Positions 6,743 through 10,431 of a DNA stretch of 10,431 bases are shown one piece after another; the first letter of the stretch is position 1; each line of letters opens with the position of its first letter. The position numbers were made by a program, and so were the translations under genes. The DNA comes from Rickettsiales bacterium. Lineage in GTDB: Bacteria > Pseudomonadota > Alphaproteobacteria > TMED109 > TMED131. The notes below the pieces were generated by a model. The model saw only the letters and a program-made list of their open reading frames with translations, ran no database searches and was not told the origin of the DNA. The DNA lies in assembly GCA_002690625.1 (NCBI GenBank), contig NZFJ01000016.1, positions 1 through 10,431 on the forward strand, written 5' to 3'.

Positions 6743-8032
6743 ATGATAAAATTTAAAAAATTACTTTTTTTGATAATTTACTCAATTTCAGTATCTTTTT
6801 TTTCTAATAAAATTATTTCCAAGGACATTCCTGTGGGACAACTAGTTGATTTTACAGGACCAACTTCAAGTGTAGGAAAACCATTTGGACAAGGACATAT
6901 TGATGCCATAAAATGGATTAATAAGAATGGAGGAATTAAAGATAGAAAAATAAGAGTTGATACTGTTGATTATAGTTATAAAGCTCCCAGAGCTGTTGCT
7001 ACATATAAAAGATGGAAGTCTAGGTTAAAAGTTATAACCGTTATTGGATGGGGTACTGCTGATACAGAAGCTTTAATGGAGACTATAGCTAGGGACAAAG
7101 TTCCATTTTACTCTGGTTCTTATGCGGGACAATTAACTGACCCTACTGGGAAAGCTCCTAATTCATTTAAGGCAGCTCCATATAATTTCTTTTATGGCCC
7201 ATCATATTCTGATGCTTGTAGAGGATTAGTCTCTTGGGCATTAAAAAATTGGGAATCAAAAGGTAAATCAGGGAAGCCAAAGTTCGTCCATATGGGAGAT
7301 AATCATCCTTATCCAAATGCCCCAAAAAAAGCATGTCAAGAATATGCTGAAGAAATTGGATTTGAAGTGCTTGCAGTTATAAACTATACACTTGCTCCTG
7401 GAGATTTTACAGCACAATGTCTCACATTAAAACAAATTAAGGCTGATTATGCTTACTTAGCCAATTCTTCAAACTCAACAACTTCATTATTAAAAGCATG
7501 CAATACTGTAGGTGTCGAAGTTCAATTTATGACAAATGTTTGGGGTGTAGATGAAACTGTTATAAAAGCCTCAGGTAAAGCGGCTGATGGAGTAGTTTTT
7601 GCTGTAAGAACCAGTTCTGTTTGGGGTGAAAATAATAAAGGTATGGAGCTTGTTAAAAAAGTATCAGAAATGTCAGGTAAAAACCAGACTTACAGATCGG
7701 TACATTATATTTCTGCTGTTTGTTCAATGTTTTTCATAGCTGAGGCAATGAAAATAGCAATGTCTGAAAATAACTTTAATGGAGAAGGAATAAGGAATGC
7801 TATGTATAAGAATAAGAACTGGATACCTGAAGGTTTAGATGGGGTGTGTTTGCCTTCAACTTGGAAGAATGATGACCATAGGGGATTAATGGAGGTTCCT
7901 ATTTATAAAGTGAAAGTAAATGATCGTACTGATAAGAAAAGTGTTGATGAATTAATGAGTTCTAAAGTAATTCAGTTAGTTAAAGAAGACCAAATTACAC
8001 TTCCCAGAAGGCCAGAATGGAGAGGTTATTAA
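6743..8032 (+). CDS. Periplasmic substrate-binding protein of the HAAT ABC importer
   Basis: A 429-residue type I periplasmic binding protein (Peripla_BP_6, LivK/amide-binding family). Residues 1 to about 21-26 are a signal peptide: basic MIKFKK, a hydrophobic stretch, then a polar Ser-rich exit with no crisp A-X-A cleavage site. The mature start 'DIPVGQLVDFTGPTS' is the first strand and ligand loop typical of the family. Further landmarks are GWGTADTEAL (hinge/ligand region), HMGDNHPYPNAPK, LAPGDFTAQC and WVPEGL-like WIPEGLDGVCLPSTW near the end. It carries six cysteines (159, 198, 226, 253, 327, 369), more than classical LivK. It belongs to a group I recall as linked to acyl-CoA ligases, not a clear LivK, so the ligand is unknown; an organic acid is plausible from context. 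It is preceded by the strongest ribosome site of the operon. Confidence 0.9.
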   Translation: MIKFKKLLFLIIYSISVSFFSNKIISKDIPVGQLVDFTGPTSSVGKPFGQGHIDAIKWINKNGGIKDRKIRVDTVDYSYKAPRAVATYKRWKSRLKVITVIGWGTADTEALMETIARDKVPFYSGSYAGQLTDPTGKAPNSFKAAPYNFFYGPSYSDACRGLVSWALKNWESKGKSGKPKFVHMGDNHPYPNAPKKACQEYAEEIGFEVLAVINYTLAPGDFTAQCLTLKQIKADYAYLANSSNSTTSLLKACNTVGVEVQFMTNVWGVDETVIKASGKAADGVVFAVRTSSVWGENNKGMELVKKVSEMSGKNQTYRSVHYISAVCSMFFIAEAMKIAMSENNFNGEGIRNAMYKNKNWIPEGLDGVCLPSTWKNDDHRGLMEVPIYKVKVNDRTDKKSVDELMSSKVIQLVKEDQITLPRRPEWRGY

Positions 8033-8046
8033 CAGGTTTTTATAAT
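8018..8046 (+). promoter_or_regulatory. Candidate internal promoter before livF
   Basis: The largest gap in the window (22 nt) holds a perfect TATAAT at 8041-8046. Seventeen bases upstream is TGGAGA (8018-8023), four of six matches to TTGACA. Transcription would begin within about two bases of the livF ATG at 8055. No Shine-Dalgarno precedes livF, which fits a leaderless transcript. It could equally be chance in AT-rich DNA. Confidence 0.3.
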
Positions 8047-8054
8047 AATTTTAC

Positions 8055-8840
8055 ATGCTTGAAATCAAAAATATAGAAGTTGTATACAATGAGGTTGTAT
8101 TAGTAATTAAAGGACTTAGTCTCATTGTTAAAGAAGGTGAAATAGTATCTCTTTTAGGAGCAAATGGTGCAGGAAAATCTACAACTTTAAAAGCTATATC
8201 GGGATTATTAAAAACTGAAGATGGAGAAATTACTAAGGGAAATATAATATTTGAAGGAAATGACATTACAAAAGCTAACGCCTCTACAATTGTTAAAAAT
8301 GGAGTTTTTCAGGTTATGGAAGGACGAAGGTGCATTGCAGACATGACTGTTGAAGAAAACCTTAAACTTGGCGCTCATACTAGAAAAGATAGAAAAAACA
8401 TAAAAAATAATATAGAAGAAGTGATGAGTTTTTTTCCGAGGCTTCGAGAGAGATCAGGTTTGTCAGGTTATTTATCTGGAGGAGAACAACAAATGTTAGC
8501 TATTGGAAGAGCATTAATGGCAAAACCTAAAATTATACTAATGGATGAGCCTTCGATGGGCTTATCTCCTATGCTGGTAAAAGAAGTTTTTGATATTATA
8601 AAAAAATTAAATAGAGATTTGGGGATTACTATTCTGCTTGTGGAACAAAATGCTAAGTTAGCCTTAGGTTTGTCTTCACGATCTTACATAATGGAAAATG
8701 GAAAAATTGTGATGGAAGGATTGTCGACTAGTTTGCTAAATAATGAGGATGTAAAAGAGTTTTATTTAGGAGGAGGAGGAGATGGAAGAAAGTCCTTTAA
8801 AAATTTAAAATCATATAAAAGAAGAAAGCGCTGGCTATGA
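8055..8840 (+). CDS. livF: HAAT-type ABC transporter ATPase, LivF family
   Basis: A 261-residue ATPase, partner of LivG. Walker A is GANGAGKST at 35-43. The LivF-type Q-loop block reads VFQVMEGRRCIADMTVEENL. The signature is LSGGEQQ at 140-146, Walker B is IILMDE at 160-165, then PSMGLSP, and the switch His position is Gln in LVEQNA, as is normal for LivF. A short insertion (EITKGNIIFEGNDI) and the basic tail after a Gly4 run (YLGGGGDG...KSYKRRKRWL) match the ligase-linked sub-group as I recall it. The start ATG follows a 22-nt gap with no ribosome site. The stop overlaps the next gene by 4 nt (ATGA), a standard translational-coupling arrangement that ties the PaaK-like gene to the transporter. 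Confidence 0.93.
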   Translation: MLEIKNIEVVYNEVVLVIKGLSLIVKEGEIVSLLGANGAGKSTTLKAISGLLKTEDGEITKGNIIFEGNDITKANASTIVKNGVFQVMEGRRCIADMTVEENLKLGAHTRKDRKNIKNNIEEVMSFFPRLRERSGLSGYLSGGEQQMLAIGRALMAKPKIILMDEPSMGLSPMLVKEVFDIIKKLNRDLGITILLVEQNAKLALGLSSRSYIMENGKIVMEGLSTSLLNNEDVKEFYLGGGGDGRKSFKNLKSYKRRKRWL

Positions 8841-10102
8841 GTATAATAAATAAAAATAATTTTTTTAGCCCATTAGAAATACAAGATGTAAGGGAAAGAG
8901 AAAATAATCTTTTTAGCAACTTTTCTGAAAAATTAAATTATATTGTTTCAAAATCAAAAGGTTGGAGAAAAATATTAACCGGTTGTAAAATTGATGCAAT
9001 AAATAGTAGAAAAGATTTAGAAAAATTACCAATTACTAAAAAAACTAGTTTAATTGATTTACAAAAAAATAATTTGCCATATGCAGAATTAAATACAAAA
9101 GATTGTAAGGATTTTCCTTTCATTTTTGCTTCACCTGGCCCTATATACGAGCCAGGAGAAACAGGTGATTTTTGGAATATGGCAAGTAGTATGCATGCCG
9201 CAGGTTTAAGAAAAGGTGACTTAGTTTATAATACTTTTTCTTACCATTTAGGACCTGCAGGATTAATGATGAATAATTCAGCTAATTTTTTAGGATGTAC
9301 AGTTTTGCCAGGAGGAGTTGGCAATACTGATATACAAGTAGCAACTATAGAGTCTTTAAAACCAAATTTTTATTTAGGAACACCTTCATTTTTGAAAATT
9401 TTATTGGAAAAAATAAAAGAAAAAAATTCAGAATTTTCTTGTTTTAAGAATGCGTTAGTGGGTGCAGAAGCATTTCCAAAAGATTTAAGGGAATATTTTT
9501 CTAATGACTATAATATATCTCCATTACAGATGTATGGAACTGCTGAAGTAGGATGTATAGCTTATGAAACAATAAATGAAAATAATAAAATTAATGAAGG
9601 CATGGTAATAGAAGAAAATATTATAATTGAAATAGTAAGACCAGGAACATTAGAACAAGTTAGTATGGGTGAAGTTGGTGAGGTAGTAGTAACTAAAATA
9701 AATTCCAATTACCCAATGATTAGGTTAGCTACTGGAGATTTATCAGCTTTAATTAAAGAAGAAAGCCCTTGTGGTAGGACTAATTTAAGAATTAAAGGAT
9801 GGATGGGTAGAGCTGAACAGTCAACTAAATTAAAAGGGTTATTTATAACACCTAACCAGGTAGGTATGGTTTTAAAAAAATTTAATGATATTTTAAAAGT
9901 AAGACTAGTTATAGATAGAAAAGATTTACTAGATTATGCGATATTATATTGTGAGGTAAAAGAAGAAGCCTCAATAGATACAGAAATAGTTAAGAGCTTT
10001 TTTAAGCAGGAATTCAAACTTAATATTAAAGTTGAATTAGTATCGAAAGATACAATCAGAAATGATGGTATTGTAATAGAAGATAAAAGAAATAATAATT
10101 AG
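8837..10102 (+). CDS. Divergent PaaK-like (phenylacetate-CoA ligase family) protein with altered phosphate loop
   Basis: A 421-residue protein with the PaaK layout. Where PaaK enzymes carry a Ser/Thr/Gly phosphate loop (SSGTTGKPT type), this one has ASPGPIYEP at 98-106. Downstream landmarks survive: FSYHLGPAG, LPGGVGNTD, GTPSFL, ALVGAEAFP, MYGTAEVG at 232-239 (adenylate motif), GEVGEVVVT, TGD at 299-301 and GRTNLRIKGWMGR. The C-terminus ends ...RNDGIVIEDKR (about 408-418); a Gly-Lys pair is expected here in PaaK proteins, but residue 412 is Ile. I recall the SPGPIYEP form as a feature of a whole sub-family found beside liv genes, so it is not a local mutation. It may be an acid-CoA ligase with changed chemistry, or a non-catalytic partner. 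It is coupled to livF by a 4-nt overlap, and ccmA starts 5 nt after its stop. Confidence 0.85.
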   Translation: MSIINKNNFFSPLEIQDVRERENNLFSNFSEKLNYIVSKSKGWRKILTGCKIDAINSRKDLEKLPITKKTSLIDLQKNNLPYAELNTKDCKDFPFIFASPGPIYEPGETGDFWNMASSMHAAGLRKGDLVYNTFSYHLGPAGLMMNNSANFLGCTVLPGGVGNTDIQVATIESLKPNFYLGTPSFLKILLEKIKEKNSEFSCFKNALVGAEAFPKDLREYFSNDYNISPLQMYGTAEVGCIAYETINENNKINEGMVIEENIIIEIVRPGTLEQVSMGEVGEVVVTKINSNYPMIRLATGDLSALIKEESPCGRTNLRIKGWMGRAEQSTKLKGLFITPNQVGMVLKKFNDILKVRLVIDRKDLLDYAILYCEVKEEASIDTEIVKSFFKQEFKLNIKVELVSKDTIRNDGIVIEDKRNNN

Positions 10103-10107
10103 ATTTC

Positions 10108-10431
10108 ATGAAAAATAAGCTTTTATTAAAAGTAAAAGGTTTAGATTGTAAGAGAAACGGGTCTAGTATTTTCAAACCTATATCTTTCTCTCTTTTTTCT
10201 AGAAGTATTGTAGTGATTAGAGGTAGTAATGGATCAGGAAAAACTAGTTTATTGCATAGTATAGCAGGACTAATTTCTTATAGTGGAAATATAGATTTTA
10301 AAATAAATAATAAAACAATAGGTTATGTCGGACATAAACTTGCCCTAAAAGAAAATGATACAGTGATAGAGTTTTTAAAATATTGGAAAGAGCTTTATGG
10401 ATCTAAAAAAGATTTAAATAAAATAATTGAA
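10108..10431 (+). CDS. ccmA: Haem exporter ATP-binding protein CcmA, N-terminal part
   Basis: The first 108 residues of an ABC ATPase cut by the right edge. Walker A is GSNGSGKT at 39-46, preceded by a CcmA-like opening (LLLKVKGLDCKRNGSSIF) and followed by SLLHSIAGL. The stretch GYVGHKLALKENDTVIEFLKYW is the CcmA signature region (family form 'GH..a.K..lT..Enl.fW'). CcmA drives CcmB/CcmC in releasing haem-loaded CcmE during cytochrome c maturation at the inner membrane. The ATG at 10108 follows the ligase stop by 5 nt with no ribosome site or terminator, so it may be transcribed by read-through from the liv run. ccmB would be expected downstream, but that lies outside the window. Confidence 0.88.
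   Translation, partial: MKNKLLLKVKGLDCKRNGSSIFKPISFSLFSRSIVVIRGSNGSGKTSLLHSIAGLISYSGNIDFKINNKTIGYVGHKLALKENDTVIEFLKYWKELYGSKKDLNKIIE

Noticed and set aside
8051..8266. Minus-strand frame opposite the start of livF.
   Set aside because: Shadow of a strongly conserved ABC ATPase sequence; the other minus-strand frames opposite livG, the two ligases and livM were dropped for the same reason.
8769..8808. Strong Shine-Dalgarno-like GGAGGAGGAGG followed by ATG (8782) and an 8-codon frame inside livF.
   Set aside because: The purines are the GGA codons of the Gly4 stretch in LivF, a conserved feature of its tail. The product would be eight residues and it lies too far before the next gene to serve as its ribosome site.

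Overview
The window reads as a piece of a streamlined, very AT-rich alphaproteobacterial chromosome of the marine SAR11/HIMB59/AEGEAN-169 kind. This is inferred from base composition, extreme gene packing (the longest gap between adjacent genes is 22 nt) and family resemblance of the transporter genes; it was not tested by a search. No RNA gene, insertion sequence, CRISPR array or convincing hairpin terminator was seen, and no stretch over 300 bases lacks a gene.

Layout. At the left edge (3-191, +) is the tail of an unrecognised protein. It converges on, and overlaps by 12 nt, a minus-strand pair: yggS (PLP homeostasis protein) followed by an OmpR/PhoB-type response regulator with a weakened receiver domain and a TTG start. 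yggS is divergent from a plus-strand thiamine-phosphate-synthase-like gene, and their first codons overlap by 14 nt. Each start has a -10-like box about 8 bases upstream, inside the other gene. An exact 19-bp direct repeat (190-208 and 1546-1564) brackets the minus-strand pair.

From 1487 to the right edge everything runs on the plus strand with overlaps or gaps of only a few bases, so it is probably one operon: thiE-like, livG, a FAA1-like AMP-forming acyl-CoA ligase, livH, livM, a periplasmic binding protein, livF, a divergent PaaK-like ligase, then the start of ccmA (haem export ATPase of cytochrome c maturation), which runs off the window.

How it may work. The five transporter genes make a complete branched-chain-amino-acid-type (HAAT) ABC importer. 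Two AMP-forming ligase-family genes are woven in between its subunits by overlapping start and stop codons. That suggests, without proving it, that the imported solute is a carboxylic acid converted to a CoA thioester on entry, not leucine, isoleucine or valine. The second ligase has lost the usual Ser/Thr/Gly phosphate loop and perhaps its C-terminal catalytic lysine, so its chemistry is an open question. This ligase-importer cluster is the most interesting thing in the window.
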